From Gammaproteobacteria bacterium (GTDB lineage Bacteria > Pseudomonadota > Gammaproteobacteria > PS1 > Pseudothioglobaceae): DNA of 12,026 nt. The stretch lies in contig JAQRMT010000038.1 of the NCBI GenBank assembly GCA_028599035.1, forward strand, positions 1-12,026, in the 5' to 3' direction. Under the pieces are notes generated by a model. That model ran no database searches. It was not told where the DNA came from and worked only from the letters and a program-made list of their open reading frames with translations. Shown here piece by piece: positions 11,941 to 12,026 of the stretch (its first letter is position 1; the number at the start of each line of letters is the position of its first letter). The translations under genes were made by a program, and so were the position numbers.

Positions 11941-12026
11941 AAATACTGCCAGAGATGAACATCAAACCTCAGTAAGCTTTATTTGTGTTTGCTTTAATAT
12001 CAGTAGAAGTGGTTACTACTATCAAC
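11903..12026 (+). CDS. IS3-family transposase OrfB, N-terminal part (partial)
   Basis: In the -1 frame relative to orfA the sequence opens after a TGA at 11900-11902 and reads VLAPSSRKKMANTARDEHQ, then VSFICVCFNISRSGYYYQ up to the window edge. This matches the N-terminal HTH region of IS3 OrfB before the DDE catalytic domain, which is not in view. A free ATG is at 11936-11938, inside the frameshift hairpin. Expression would normally need a -1 shift from orfA, which the upstream stop prevents in this copy. Confidence 0.75.

Larger units (their letters stand above)
11552..12026 (+). mobile_element. IS3-family insertion sequence (left part, truncated by window)
   Basis: The left end is placed at 11552, where TGTAATACCCCC resembles IS3-family termini starting TG and where sigma-factor coding breaks off. 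Inside are orfA (HTH), a slippery site with hairpin, and the start of orfB in the -1 frame. The right end and target duplication are beyond 12026, so the exact boundary is inferred. Confidence 0.85.

Overview
This AT-rich window (about 60% A+T by eye) comes from a Gram-negative bacterium, most likely a gammaproteobacterium. It carries peptidoglycan genes (murE with the meso-DAP motif, murF), a Kdo/LPS gene (kdsA) and the order pgsA, tRNA-Gly, tRNA-Cys that is also seen in Escherichia coli. Low GC and the mix of biosynthetic genes with insertion-sequence debris would fit a marine sulfur-oxidiser or symbiont of the SUP05/Thioglobus type, but that placement is only an inference.

Layout. 1-95: tail of an unidentified + strand gene and a bidirectional terminator. 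105-1124 (all -): tRNA-Cys, tRNA-Gly, pgsA and tRNA-Arg; tRNA-Gly and tRNA-Arg each have a good promoter. 1137-5907: murF and murE, usually adjacent, are separated by an AT-rich accessory insert holding a Fic protein, a + strand lipoprotein and an XRE-type regulator. The regulator's stop codon overlaps the murF start, and the space between regulator and lipoprotein carries two matching palindromes. 5908-6344: a 436-bp gene-poor stretch with hairpins, a strong Shine-Dalgarno in front of an 11-codon ORF and four tandem 21-bp repeats. 6345-7732: a DUF6172-like gene overlapping the tail of thiG, then a structured leader and tRNA-Ser. 7768-9629 (-): a tight overlapping run trpC, osmC-like, small membrane protein, small secreted protein. 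9687-10520: kdsA, divergent from trpC, with the residues of the metal-dependent class.

The right end (10527-11551, -) holds a sigma factor, a small one-helix membrane protein and a periplasmic metal-sensor-like protein, an arrangement resembling CnrH/CnrY/CnrX. The sigma gene has lost its 5' half to an IS3-family element that begins near 11552 and leaves the window at 12026. That IS shows a clear -1 frameshift signal (slippery heptamer plus 10-bp hairpin), and its orfA is interrupted by a 27-nt in-frame insert that carries a stop and resembles the IS terminus.

The strongest candidates for something new are the XRE/operator unit wired to the essential gene murF, the 21-bp repeat array upstream of the DUF6172-like gene, and the IS-broken sigma/sensor cassette.
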